Shown here: positions 47,801 to 62,500 of the stretch, in pieces | How the letters are laid out: each line of letters starts with the position of its first letter | Numbering within the stretch: the first letter of the stretch is position 1 | From: Osedax frankpressi | Taxonomy: Eukaryota; Annelida; Polychaeta; Sabellida; Siboglinidae | Assembly (NCBI GenBank): GCA_964035775.1 | Contig: OZ038312.1 | Location: forward strand, 18,570,713 to 18,634,712 | Length of the DNA stretch: 64,000 bases | Direction of reading: 5' to 3' | Notes under the pieces: model-generated | Database searches by the model: none | Told to the model about the DNA's origin: nothing | Seen by the model: the letters and a program-made list of their open reading frames with translations, nothing else | Translations under genes and position numbers: made by a program

Positions 47801-48863
47801 ATATACATAATTAGTTTTGTATTAACATCAATTACATACACCTTTAGTTGATATTTTACAAATTTATAATATAGTGAAATAATTGAATCTATTATCAAAA
47901 AAATGTTGACAGGTGTTTATATAAAATAGTATTCTATTATCTTACAATAATATAGATTATTATAAAATAAAAATAAATATTATTTTGAGCTTTTAATTAA
48001 GACAGTTAACCTTCCAGAGTTATCTATAGAATAATTTAGTAAGATTACTTAAATAACAAAAATTGTATACAAATTTTATACAAATTTAAACAGTTTAAAT
48101 TATTATAAGGTAAATTAACCAGTAAAGCCATATTTCTATACAGTGGTTATATTGTTAAAATGATCATATAAATATTTACATTTATATCATAAAAATTCAA
48201 TGTTTATATTCTAAGATTGCATAACAGTTATTCTCAATAAATCTATTATGACTAATTAGAAATGTGTAGTTTTTAAAAAGCTGATTTTATACTTGTATAC
48301 AAAATAATAATACCATTAGCATTCCTGATTATTTTTGAATTTTTACTTTTTATAAATTATTTTCTAGTATTCAGATTTACCATTTCGTAAATTCTATTTA
48401 TACACAGAACTCGAGCGACAATCGAATATAGCTCTACCTAGGAGTATACATTTGTCCGAACCCGAAGTCAGATATTGTATTCATATGTTGGAATCCCACG
48501 GGGAAGATTATAAGGTTTGTGTTTTTAAAATATAATCGTAGTTTGCAAAAATAAACAATACTAATTACCTTTACAGTTTATTAAATTATTAGACAATTTC
48601 TTTAAATATATCGACCTTTATTTTGAAATAAATTTAAAATCTGTTACTAAATGATCTTAAGTAATAATACAAAAATCAATTTTTTGATGACACCACATCC
48701 CCATCAATTAATATGGATGCTATATTTGGACCAGGCAATGGCAAAGGACCCTAAGAATTACTACCAAGACACACCGAAGCAAATACGCCACAAGATAAGA
48801 ACTTTCATGTCGATACCAAGCCAATACAATGAATACAAAAAGAATACAAATAAGCAACAATAA
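44841..48863 (+). CDS. NOP16: Nucleolar protein 16 (five exons, 168 aa)
   Basis: Exons 44841-44926, 47414-47516, 47609-47690, 48408-48514 and 48735-48863 join in frame from ATG to TAA. The N-terminus is basic (NYNYDINRKRQWQKKKKL). It is followed by AWDNRKSINLNMHEMGLCSD, a less conserved basic middle, then MLESHGEDYK and AMAKDPKNYYQDTPKQIRHK. The last two blocks are the hallmark of NOP16 (human: MVENHGEDYKAMARDEKNYY…). Human NOP16 has 178 residues. The family works in nucleolar 60S ribosomal subunit biogenesis. Intron 1 (2.5 kb) contains a Merlin relic. The last two exons encode the best-conserved part. Confidence 0.92.
45500..45735 (-). mobile_element. Merlin / ISXO2-like DNA transposase relic
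   Basis: An island less AT-rich than its surroundings lies inside NOP16 intron 1. On the minus strand it gives RTAAYFPPIM, then FEHCTVNYSVDPGTGVHTQ. This matches the end of the DDE domain of Merlin/IS1595-type transposases (R-S-A-A-x-L-x-P-I-I … H-x-T-V-N-H-S … F-V-D-P-x-T-G-x-H-T-Q). Two in-frame stops lie between the two blocks, and the codons expected between NYS and VDP are missing. Terminal repeats were not found. The element is antisense to NOP16. Confidence 0.6.
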
Positions 48864-48864
48864 A
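48859..48864 (+). terminator. AATAAA overlapping the NOP16 stop codon
   Basis: The hexamer contains the TAA stop (48861-48863). If used, the 3' UTR would be only about 10-30 nt. A longer 3' UTR is not excluded. Confidence 0.35.
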
Positions 48865-49423
48865 ATATTTTATAATGATTTATTAGAGAATTATTATTGA
48901 CTTTTTATATTGGTTACAATTGTTTTAATAATCAAGAAGAAATATATAACAAATGCTACTTCTACCTATACCATTCATATAGTTATATAAAAAGAAATAC
49001 ATTGTGTACATACATTTTAGCTTGATAGATATAAGAGCTTTATGAAAATATACTCATTAAAATGTGAATTACATACAAAGACAAAACAGATACACACAAA
49101 AGCTGCATTTCACTGAATCGGCCAATGAAATAACTTAGTTCTGTCTCGTGTTCACAATCACCAAATTGTTTTCTGTACAATTGACATTTACATGTATGAG
49201 TAATGTTTGATATTTCTATTCACTTTTTAGTTAATGTTAATTTGTTATCGATAAATTAGTCGAGTGATATATGTAATTAATAATCGATATAAGGTAATTA
49301 CATATATAAATATTGAATTATTTATATGTATTATATATTACAAATAATTATATAGTCTATATAAAGGTAGTTTATATAAAGTTTTAAAATAAAGAATCTA
49401 AAAATGTACGTGACCAACTATAT

Positions 49424-52400
49424 TCAGGGATTCGTTACGGGTGGAGAAATGACCGCCGCCGAAGCCTTCTGCTTCAGAATAGTCCAGTCGAATACATAGT
49501 CGTACTGGTGGTTTAGGGTACGGAAGAGAATACGGAACAACTGGCGCAGGTACATGTAATCGGGCGATTCGTCGAACCGCATGCCACGGCAGTAGTTTAA
49601 GTACATGGAGAACTCAGCTGGGTACCCCTAAGAGCGGAGAGGAAAGTACAAATGAGGTTCTCTGGGAGATAGCGTGGCGTACATCGGAATGTTAATAATG
49701 AGAAAGTTCTGGCGATTATAGTATTAGCGTAGCTAAATCAGCTGTATGTTGTCGAGGTGTAAGGCTACTCTCCCCCAACAGCGATCTATATATAAGCACA
49801 ATATCGTAAGCCATATAATTAAGCATTCAATGATTTACATCATTGATTCTCGTGTCCTTAATACCATAGACTACTTAATATCCTATTAGTTATACGACGG
49901 TTGATGAGATGGCGCCTCCAACCTTGCACAGCACTTCGACGGGAGTGGACATCTTCTTTTCGCTGATCTTCTCGTACTTCTGTTTCTTGGTGGCGGCCTT
50001 GAGGCCCTGCCATGGTAGCGTACCACGGTTGAAGTACATAAGCACGTAGCCTAGGGACTCGATATCGTCGCGTCGACTTTGTTCGATGCCCAAATGGGCA
50101 TTGATGCTGGCGTAGCGTGCAGTACCTAGGATCATGGCGGTAGAGAGGGGTTAGGAGTCGAATCGGGAGCGGAGTTCGATTGTATCGAAGCTATTATTTG
50201 TAGGTAAGTTGTAGCGATGGTTGTTTAGACTGTATGATGCAAGACCATGACAATGGTGAGTTTATAGAATTAATTGCAAAGCATATCGACCAAGTATAGT
50301 ATAAAGAACTGTGAAGGTCGAGCCGTTGAGTTGTGTAATAGGATTGTGAATATATATCCTGTACGACTGAGTTTACGCCAACCAGTTAAGTTCTTGTCCT
50401 CTCTGTAGGGGATATGCAGTCTGGACCGGTTGTCTCTATACTTCTTAGCTAGTCCAAAGTCAATGAGGAATACCTGAGTAACGTATTCTTTATGAACAAG
50501 AAGTTTAAAGGTAAGTTCAAAGGTCAAAGGCTATTACGGTGTCCGGCTATAGTTTGACCTTATTGCAGTGGCGTCCAATACCCATAAGGAAGTTATCTGG
50601 CTTGATGTCGCGGTGGATGAAGTTCTTCTCGTGCACATACTCGATGCGACCGATCATCTGATCTGCCAGCATCAGCACAGTTTTCATTGAGAATCGACGT
50701 CCGCAGAAGTTGAACAGATCCTCGAGCGAAGGGCCTAGCAAGTCCATCACCAGCACATTGTATTCTTTCTCCTGACCGTACCATCTGCGAAACGGGACGG
50801 ATGTATAGGGATGAGGGTCGGAGTGGGGGGGGGGGGGTTTGAGCCAGAAGACCATAAACAGCACATTATATTTAACACTTGTGAAGATTGGTTTCCTAAT
50901 ACAGATCATTAAAAGAGTAAATAAAAAAATATAAATAAGTTATTACAATTATTTAGACATCAATTCATATATCAAACACCTATACCGAAATATAAATAAT
51001 GTATAAAATATTATTAGACAGTATTATTTGATTGCACAATCAATGATTATACATGTATTTTCATATGATGTAAGTGTAAATTCAGGTCATAGGCATTAAT
51101 TAATAGGCAATTGGTTATTAGAAGGGTTTAGGTCATGAATTAATTTAATTAACTTCTGAAGAAAATAAATACATTTATCAGTCGATAGAGATATAAATAT
51201 ATGAATATATCTAGTCATAATTCCTACTCGCAATATACTATATAAATAGAAAGTAGTGGTATTGTTACAGTTCCTATAGCCAGCTATCCTGTTAAGAGAG
51301 AAGGATGTTGAAATAGAGTGAGAGAAAAAAAACAATAAATTTACTAATAATAATTCAACAACGTAATATAATTTGTGAAAAGTAAATATTGATAAAAGGC
51401 TTTCATATATATCAGGGTAGAATAGGGTGCAATATGAAAGTAAACAAAGAAAGATAACTCACACTGATAGATATTAATGCTATTTGTGAACTTACCTGTG
51501 AACACACAGGTAATAAACTAATGATTTGATTGTATATAATATAATTATAATATGGGTTATAGTATATGGTGTATAATAAATTTGTAAATATAAAATGTCA
51601 GTATGAATCTATGCACAGATATCAATATAACTATAATCAATAAAAGCTATACAAATAAATATACATATCTATATATAACTATACTCAAGATTTATTATAT
51701 CTACCATATATATCTACACACATAGTCACCTATTCGCATACACTATAGTAAACACAATCATATAGGGACACAGCCACCTGTACCAATGGATATACAACCA
51801 TGTACTATATACACACAACTATCCCATACCCAGACATACTAAGAAACGCTTACACACAAATAACAAGGTCCCGTGCATACTTGTACTCTATGGACATATA
51901 TCAGCAATAATCAATAATAAAGAAATGTATACAGGATGGGAAGCACTGCCCATATTTTCATGTAAACCATATTTATATAATGCAGAGTCAAATGTAAATA
52001 GCGATAAATATAAACAAAATAGTGAATAATCATGTTTATTATCGAGTTTCTTATTGAAATAATATAAAAATAAAACGGTGCTAATGCTTACTTTTCTGGG
52101 TTAAATAATATATTATCTCCTTAAACCTTTAAATCATATATACATTAACATCAATTTGTAGAAAACCCGATAGACAATAGCGTCAATTAAATTTCGATGT
52201 GTAACTAAATGTCAAATTGAACTATTATAATAAAGTATTATTTAATAAAATTATATTACTTTATAAGATTGATATTTAACTTTAATAAAACTACCTTAAT
52301 CTGATTATATTTATATTCGTAATTAAAAGTTATAAAACATTATATAGAAAATAAATTTTAGAAATAATATTAAATATTAAATGAATAAATAAATTAGTGT

Positions 52401-55400
52401 TATATTAATAATAATATTTTCTTACAATTTATAATGTTAAATTTTGAATGCATTGTTTACAAATATAACAACTCAATTAGAATCTAAAATTTTTAATACA
52501 CTATGATAAATAGTAATGTGTAAAAATTAGTTTTTCAAAAACAATTAAAAAATAAATAATAAATAATAATATTTAATTGATTATATTTCAAAACATATTT
52601 GATCAAAATTAATAATATTTACAGTATATTAAACACAATTATATACTAAATCAATTTCAAATTTGGTATTACGCATTTGCCATTCTACTTTTTGAGATAA
52701 CTATAAATATAATGAGCGTCAGAGTCTACTCAATTTTTTTAAAAATGGCTGAAAGACGCAATACTGCATTGCAAGCTTTAGATATATTTATGAATTTTGA
52801 AAGTTCCGATGATTCTACAGGATCTGATACTAGTTAACCTGTTAGTATATTATATTATTTATAATAATTTACAATTTCGACATATAATTCTATATAATAT
52901 AATCAATAAAACACTTTTATAAAATGTATATTTTTTTTTAAAAGTTTATATTTTATTATCGATATAGTTTGTTATTGTGTCTAAAATAAGTATATAAATT
53001 ATTTATTATTACCTAATTCTAAATATATGTACTACATATATATTGATTTCATTTATAAGATATAAATACTCTTCAAATATATATATTTTTATCATATTAT
53101 ATTTCAAATTATGAGATCATTTTGTTATTTTTGGTTGCTAATGTCAATTTCATAAATTAAATTTAGGAGATATTTGATCCTAATATATCTGATGAAAATG
53201 ATGGTGCTAATATCTCGGTTTCTATTTTATAATATATTATTCAAACATATTCCATAAATAACAGCGAATAAATTAATTTATAGTATATCATAAGTATTGA
53301 ATTCATTTATATTATGTATATATAATTTTAATAAATTTATATCAACCACGTTCATTGCCTACACGATCAGGTAGGAGAAGGTTTGGAATGCAACGCAATG
53401 TAATGGAAAGAGTTAGTATACACTTGGTTTGATATTATCAAATTGTAATATTGTATTTTAGAAACATGTTTCTTATTACATATAATCATATTTATATTAT
53501 TTATATGTTCTAGTAATGTATAATATATTATATTTATTGTAAAAAAATATTTAATATTTCAGGTAAATGATTCATTTCCACCAAATGGTTGGAGTTATGC
53601 TATTCCTAATCGAAAAGAAAATGAATTTACGGAAGCGACTGTACCAAGTGCAAATATGTTTGGACTTGAACCGATGATGATACTATTACATTTACTAGGA
53701 TCCACTTTCATTACAGATTTAGTGATGGGCACAAATGAATATGCTAGCAGTAAAGGTTATTAAATTTTTAATTATATACACATATATAAAACATAATTCA
53801 CACTTAATTATATTTAAATTTGAATTGCTTTTTATAAAATCAATACTTATTCCATGCACATATCTAAATATTTGCATATTCAGGTTGCTGATTCGGCAAA
53901 TAATAAACTACACAAAGTATTTTTAATTTAAAATGTAACTCTATTACAAAATAATCTCTTAATTTAAGAGTAATTAATCACAACTAACAAAAATGTATTT
54001 CAATTTTAAAAATTTTATCTACAAAGGTTCGAAAGTTTATCAATATGGTAAACAACACCTTCGGAGAAAGTTTTAAACCTGGAAAACACGTGTCTATCGA
54101 TGAAGGAATGATAAGTTTGAATGGGCGGCTATCTTTCAAACAGTATATGCCTGCTAATCCTATGAAACATGGCATCAAATTCTATGCTCTATTTGATCAC
54201 GGGATACTGCTTGAAAATTCTTATTTATTCCGGTTACGAAGAAAGATTTGTATCAGGAGAAGGATTTACTTAAAATATATGTAATCATCTAATGTCAGAT
54301 TTAGTAGGAATAATAACCATGTACTATATACAGATAATTATTATACATCAATTAAATTGGCACGAAAATTACTTTCTCTAGGTACAGATTTAGTAGGAAC
54401 AATAAGGAAGACGTCGAAAGAATTTCCAAAATTTGAAAGCTGCACCATTGTACCAATAAGAATCTTTTAAAGTTTCAAATTCGGATGCAATTATTACTTG
54501 CAGGCTTTAATTTTGATAATCAATTTGTTTTTTTACAAACTTAATTTTTGATTTGAAATTAGTATTATTAATTTTAATTGTAAATTCAATTATTATTTGT
54601 TATCGTGTTATTTAGTTAAACTATGTTGGCAGATGGAAGGACAAACGAGATGTATATGCAATATCTACAGTTTCCGGAGGAAGAGACATCGAAATACCCA
54701 CCAAGAGGGGAGATGCTATTCAAATTAAACCGGCAATCATAGATGCCTATAATAGATATATGGGTGGAGTTGATATGCTAGATCAATTCCGTTCATATTA
54801 TACGGTAGGTAGGACTGGTTGAAAATGGTGGAGGTACATATTTTGTAATCTATTTAATATTGCTATTATAAATTCTTTTATTATTTATAAAAAAAACAAC
54901 AAATCAAAATATTAGTTTATTATCATTTAAGTATTATATTTAAAAATGATGAATAATTTTAATTTGAGAAAACCAGCAAATACAGTGCCTATGGATGTGA
55001 TGAGTGGAATTCCACTTCAACATAAATTACAAAAATTTACTACTAGAATTTGTGTGCAATGTAAAAAAGATGGAATTAAAACAAAAAGTGGGAATCAAAT
55101 TAAAACTATTTTTCATAGTAAATTATGTAGTTTCACTGTGCGAGAGAAAAATTTGTTATAATAAATATCACTCATCACTTCCATAAGCACTTCTGTATAT
55201 ATATAATTATATTTTACTACTTTATATTATTGTATGTTGTGTTGACTTTATATATATTTACTTTTGTATATATTTGATTTTTTTATATATTTATTATAAA
55301 TATTATATTTAATAAATATGCACATATACTCAAAATCCAATATTTTGCTTACTTTTTTTATACTTTATAGATATTTTCAATACCTTTAATAATAATTTAA

Positions 55401-56528
55401 CCACTAATATACCATTATCATTATTTATTTAAGTAAATTGTAAATATCTAATATTATTAATTATTTTTAAATTATATTTGTTACTTTTTTTTAGTTAAAT
55501 TTTGGTTAATTAATCATTATCTAATTAATTGTTATTTATTTTATTACATTTTTTTAAAATTATTAAATATAATTTCAATGTCTTCAATAATAAGTTAACT
55601 TGTAATATATAATTATTAATATCTACATAAGAAAAGTATACTTATGTATAGTTTATAGTTAATAAAAAATACAAAAATTATTAAATGTTCATTATATAAC
55701 TGTTTATAATTAATTATATTGATGATAATTTAACGTGTGATATATTTTTTATATAGTATACATTATTTATTTATATAATCTATATTGATTTTAATTTTAT
55801 TTAGGAATAAATAATATTATTTAATCTTATTACATATATATGTAATTTATCATAGTATTTATCAAAATTTATAATTATATTTATTATTATAGCTATTTCA
55901 ATATTATAATTTATTAATTTATTAGTATTTTATATTGAATACTTTTAAATTTTACATAATAATAATTAAACTTGTCTATAGAAAATATTAATGAATCATG
56001 GAGTATTTTACGATAATAAATAATACATTGAAAAATTGATATGCACTCTGTGTAAAAATTATATTGCCGGTTTTCAAGAGCATTTTAGTAAATGACTTCA
56101 GGTTGTAAAGGGTTAATGTAGTATTTTTTTTAAATAATATTAATGTTATTAATTGTTACTAAATGGCTAAGTTAGGTTTGGCACAAAATAACAATGAAAT
56201 ATCAATAAACTTTAACAATGACAACATTATGTTATCGCCTATACAATATTAAATCCTTTACAACATATTGGTTTTGTTGAATATTTTTAGTACTATAGTA
56301 ATTATAAATTTAATATAATTTCATTGAAATTATTAAGACAATAAATAAGTTTATATATAGTAACATTATATAGTAGAACTGTAATATCATTTATTAACAT
56401 ATTGGATAAAGAAAATTATAAATTAATTAATTTTAGGAAATACTAGCATCATTTTTATAAATATTCTATTAACTCACTCACTATATATTTACAAATTATT
56501 AAATCTAAAATATATCCATGTTTGTACC

Positions 56529-56561
<33 letters not shown>

Positions 56562-59500
56562 ATATATACATATATACAAGCATTAATATTACAATTTTAA
56601 TAAATATTTCAATTAATATTTTTATTTGATAATTCAATTTTTGTACTGAATAATTAATTTAAATTTATATATTTCAGTTTTAAAATTAATTTTGTATTTT
56701 TGATAATTTAAAAATATATTTCTATTAACCTAATTTCTTATTAACCCTTTTGAGTAAATAACTATTTTATCACTTATTTATAGAGATCACTAGATTTTCA
56801 CAGAATTTCATTCTTACATAGTCCATGAAATAATTGTAACTTGAGAAATGTCAATATTATTGGTATATAAATATCAAAACTCTTTATTAAACATGGCATA
56901 ATATCTTAGTATATTTTTGTTAAAAACTAATTAAGTATTAATAAAACAAAGATCAGTAAATATTGAGTTTTTTATTTTTCACTACTAAAATGTACAATTG
57001 TATTGAATTAAATATAGAATTAAAGTATAATCATAGTAAAAGTTGTAACTGACAAAATATTCTTTACAATGATTTACTGTGCAATAGTGAATATAAAAAA
57101 GTGATGTTATCTATACGTAAACATATAATACATCTGTAGATGTATTTGTTAAAATAAATGATACTCATCATTTTTATCATATGGCTGATTAAATTACTTA
57201 GAGTATGTTTACACTAGCGATATCTATATCTAAGTAATATCAAAATCATTAGAGATCTCAATCTGAGATATAGATCACATCTATATAGATTTATGGTTAT
57301 AAAGATAATAAATAGTCATATTTAAAATTTTTTTTATAATTATATCAATGATTATTGACTTATAATTATAAACATATATAGTTTTAAAATATACAATTTA
57401 AAACATATTTTATATACAATTTTCTATTTAACATTATAGTATATAATATGGATATTATTACACCATTCTATACTAAAAATGCATATGCTGGCATATTCAT
57501 ACTAACTATACGCTTGTTATAAGAAATAGAAGTTGATTCTAATCGAGTATTGCCTACTACATTCATGATTCCAGTCATTCAAAATTAAAAAAACTATAAA
57601 TATTATTTCGTATAAAATAGCACTCTACGTGTATAGAAAATTATTATTCTATAAACTATTATATATATATATAATTATTATTCAATTAATTATATTATTT
57701 TTGAACTTTTTCATAATTTAATTAATTATATTAATTCTACTATTTGTGTTTATATAAAATAACCCTTATTTTTAATAAAGAAGTAAAACATTATTTTAAC
57801 TTATAAAAAAATCACAAATGTTGATCATAATGTTAAAGATTAGTAATTAAAAATAATGATATATAAATTACTGTAATGTATTTTATAATACATAAAAATA
57901 ATTAACCATCATTATTTTTAAAATCCAAAATATCTACCAAATTATATTTATCATAATTTTGTATAACAAACAAAAAAGCACTATAAAGATAATTATATTC
58001 TAAATTATGATCTAAAACTATTATAAGATATATGCGTACTTAAATTAATTATTTATTAAGTTACAATAAATACATTATATATAAAAATATAAATTCAAAA
58101 TTCATATACGTTTAGTATTGTCATTAAATGTTGAATTTGAATATAAAAAATATGAAATTGTATACATAAAAAATACGTAACATGTATGTATTATCCATAA
58201 CCATCTTGTGAAAAATTGGACTCAGTATTTTTTATAAAAAGGTAATATCTAAAAAGCATGGTTGAGATATTTTTTATGATTGACAATTATGAAATTTATA
58301 GGATAATACAACCAATCAGCTTACAAATGTTGTCTTAATAAATATATCTTATTTTTGATTATTAGTTATTTGTTATACTAGTTTGTTAAAATCTATACAT
58401 TTTGATTAAAATTAAACAATTATGTTTGTATAAACATTAAAAGTAAAAACTTTTTAGTTATTTTAAATAATATATTAATACATAATATTTTTAATATTAA
58501 ATCTAATATTAATAAAGTTATGATGTTTTAAAAATCAGAAAATATTTTCGTAAATAATGTTATAATTTTTCCTTTGTATATTATAATTACTAAATTAATA
58601 TAATTATATATCAATATTATATCTCTAATGGTATTAAATATTAGTTAAATTCAATTAATATCGACAAAGTTATGGGTATTTTGGTAGGCTGATATTTTCC
58701 ATATTTAAAATGTGTACAAATATATTTATAGGTGTACTGTATAACATATAACATAGGGATATTCATATCTATATAATTTGGTTCATACGAACATGACTTA
58801 TATGAAATCCAATTATAGAAAAATAGGACATATTCTATTTTCAAGATTTGACGCCGATTTGATGACTTATTACTCAGAGAAGAAGGTTTAATACATTATG
58901 ATTTTCCAAATTTTAATTAAAATAATTAATTATAATCAATCCTATTTTATTAAAACCATATGTAAATAGACAATATTTTAGATATTTAACAAATATGTTT
59001 TACTACTTTTATTGCTTGTAATGACTTCACGGTATTGACATTTTTATTGGTAAATATAACTTATAAGCAGTTATTGATTTTCAAACAAATAATATTTGGT
59101 ATCAAAATATCATTTTATGATCAATTTAATTTACTAATGATCATATTTAATTTGTAATATGCAATTAAAATATATCTGATTTAATTTATAAATAAATACT
59201 ATTGTTTATTATATTTAATTTTTGTGATTGTAAATTATAATTTAAACTATATTACACATAATTATTTTAATTCGCATATTAATGTAAAGTTCAAAATTTC
59301 ATAATAAATTGTAAATAATTCAGTTCATATCTATAACATATTGAAAATGAATTGTAAACTATTTAAAACTTTTTTTTAATTATCTTCAATAAAATCTCCC
59401 ATATTAATAAAAAATGAATAACATGTAAATGAAGAACTGCAGAAGAATTCTTTAGATTATGTTTACCTATAATAATTAGAACATTCATTGAAAGAATTGA

Positions 59501-62500
59501 TAAACATCAATAACATTCTATTATACACTAATTTTTAAAACGCAAACATATTTTTACACTTTGTATAATCTATTTTGCGTCTATTTAGACCAAATAATTA
59601 CTTAGTTAACCTCAGAATACATTCTGAAGATGGTGAATATTAAATAGGTATTACCAGCTGGTACTATTTAACAAAGGGTGTATAGGCTATGATGTTGATT
59701 TAATTGTTTTACATGGAATCTATGTAAAAACTTAAATAATAATATATATAAATATAAATGCAATTTGTAATATACAGCAAAACTAAACACCTATATAGTA
59801 AATATTTGTCTATTTATTTACCTATTTACAGTTAAATACTATATATCGTTAGATAATATCCAATGGATTTTAATAAATATGAACCACATTTAAATGAATT
59901 TATATATATATGAATTTGGTAAAGTATTTTTGTATGATATATAATAAATTTCTCAGCGAAATCTGTATCCATATTAGATATTAAATATTAACATGATATA
60001 CAATCCATATTTTTAATTTTATATATTATGTTCTATATTCTATAGAACATAAAAGAATAATATAAAAATTTAATATAAAAACTGAGCTAAAACTATAATC
60101 TATATTTAGTAAATGTTGCTATAGAAAACAATTTTACTTTCTAAATATTTATTATATCCAAATGGTACTATTGTTTTAATAATAAGTGAAATATTTAGGT
60201 CACATATGATTAAAATTTAACAAAACTTAAAATATATTCAGAAACACAATAGCAAATATTCAAATAATTGTTATTTTGCTTAATATATTAACAATATATG
60301 TTTAACAATATATTTTCATCATATTGAAATATATATAAGACATAATATTTATTTATATTTTAAACATTTTATATAATAATTACATAACAGTTTGCTGGAG
60401 AGTTTAATTGAAGCATGTTATAACAAGTTGAATTAGTATAATTATGTAATTATTACCAAAATGCCCACAGAATTCAGTTAAACATAAAATGTTAAATTAC
60501 ATATCCCAAATGTACACATCTAAAATTGTACTTTTATGGAAACTTTATAGAATATGTCACTATTATATATAACATGTTAACTATTAATTCTAAACAATAT
60601 TCTAAACATTATATAAATGGATACCTTGTATGTGGAATTCCAATTCCACCTTGCAGGATTTTGTAGAGTTTGCTCTCATAGAGGAGTTGCGGGTGTCTTG
60701 CCTTATGCGACTCCAATTTAACTGCGAGTTCCTGGTAACGAATATAATATTACTAATTAGCCTAATTGGAGAGTGGTATGGCATTCAAGATATAGTGTTA
60801 TTAATTTCAGATAACTGATTATTATTTCATAGTATTCAACGTATAATGCATGAATAACTACTGCATTGAAATCAAATGTAGATAACATATACCGAACTGC
60901 ATTTTGATATTGTAAACACTTAATAGATTATATGTTACAGTTTCATACATTTTCTATGAAAACTTTATAACAAGACTAGCTACGCTAGTCTAGCATAGGG
61001 TATATTATAATAAAACTAAACAATATAGATTGTTGTGATAAACTTATTTCACTGAAATTCTATATTAAATTACTCATATTACTATCACTCAATATACTGA
61101 ATAGCTGAAATACTTGATGTCAGGTTAAACCAAATCATTGTAAGTTGACATATAATAACTAAGCAAATAAGAACTGGCAAATATTTTTAAAATTTGATCA
61201 CAAAACAATCTACAAAAATTTAATTTAATAATATAAATAAATATTAATGCTGAAGGAAGCTTTACATATTTTAATATAAAATTATACAACTATAAAAATT
61301 ATAACTTTATTAGTTATACAATGTATTTTAATTACATTACATATCTAAAATGAAATAGAAAATAATTCTATATAGATGAATACTCTCTAATATTTTAAAT
61401 TGCTATATCTATATAATACCTAATGGAAATACTAAATTAAAGTTATAGTTCATAATGGTACCACATGTAAAGGAGTTGTTCATTAAACTAAAGTATTATG
61501 CAATGCAAATTTAATATGATCTATACCAATCATTTTCCATAATAAAGAAATTCTAACTTGAAGATATATTTTTTTAAACATACATCCTATGAAATGAGTT
61601 GCACCCTATTAAATTTATAGAGCAAGGTGTAATCTATTTGGTGTGTCCAAACTACAATTCAGGTCGTTTACCATACATTTAACAAAAAAAGTTTATAAAT
61701 AATTTATAACGGATTAATTGATCTCATACGAATTAAATCACAGTGTCTCAATGGTACACCAAGTAAAAAGAGAGTATATAAAATTAGCAAATTTTGATAC
61801 ACAGATTCTAATCACACAACTAAAATTAACATATAAATTAGATATAAATCTTGTATATAAGCTTTTCACAAATATAAGAACTAACTCATGAAATGACAAG
61901 ACGTCCCATAATTTAAATTCGGGACACTGCATTCAAGATAAATAACAATATGCCTCTTTTTTGTAAATAAACATGAATTTTTAATACAAATAATGCGATT
62001 TTCAAAAATATTTATAAAAGAAAAATATTTAAAATTTTAAAATAAAATTAATTATTATTTAATTTGAATTAATATATTTTTCGTTTCATTTAATGTATAA
62101 TTTAAAATATAATTAAAAATATATTACGATTAAAATAGATTATATAAATGTACATAATCTTACTATCATTATATATTTTTTTTGAGATAAAAATGAATTT
62201 AAATTTCTTATAAAATAATGACCAAATATGATAAGCGATATATAACTAAATTCACTGTTGTGGATAAAAACAAAATAGTTATTAAAACAGCACTTTACAA
62301 TAATGGAACATGATTATTTTTTTTAATATTTAAAATAATTATTAAAATTTTACTTTCTTTGTAAATCGTCAAAGGTCAATAGGTTAAAACGCTAGTGTTT
62401 TCATTATGAGCATACATGCAACTTCCATTTATATTTTATGTAATTGCTATCTCAAAAACGACGCATAAAACTATTCTTTTTTTAAGTGTGTACAATGCTT

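Larger units (their letters stand above)
50785..60624 (-). other. CK1 alpha intron 2, 9.8 kb, AT-rich
   Basis: It holds the piggyBac relic (52745-55161), a 13-base G run at 50825-50837 (poly-C on the sense strand, about 40 bases before the exon 3 acceptor), and a (TA)n run at about 56526-56556. I see no other gene or element in the rest. Intron 1 of the gene (60732-63361) is similarly empty apart from a short inverted repeat (GACTAG … CTAGTC) near 60975. Confidence 0.6.

Noticed and set aside
61738-61932. Minus-strand 64-codon frame in CK1 alpha intron 1
   Set aside because: No family resemblance or splice support; chance frame.
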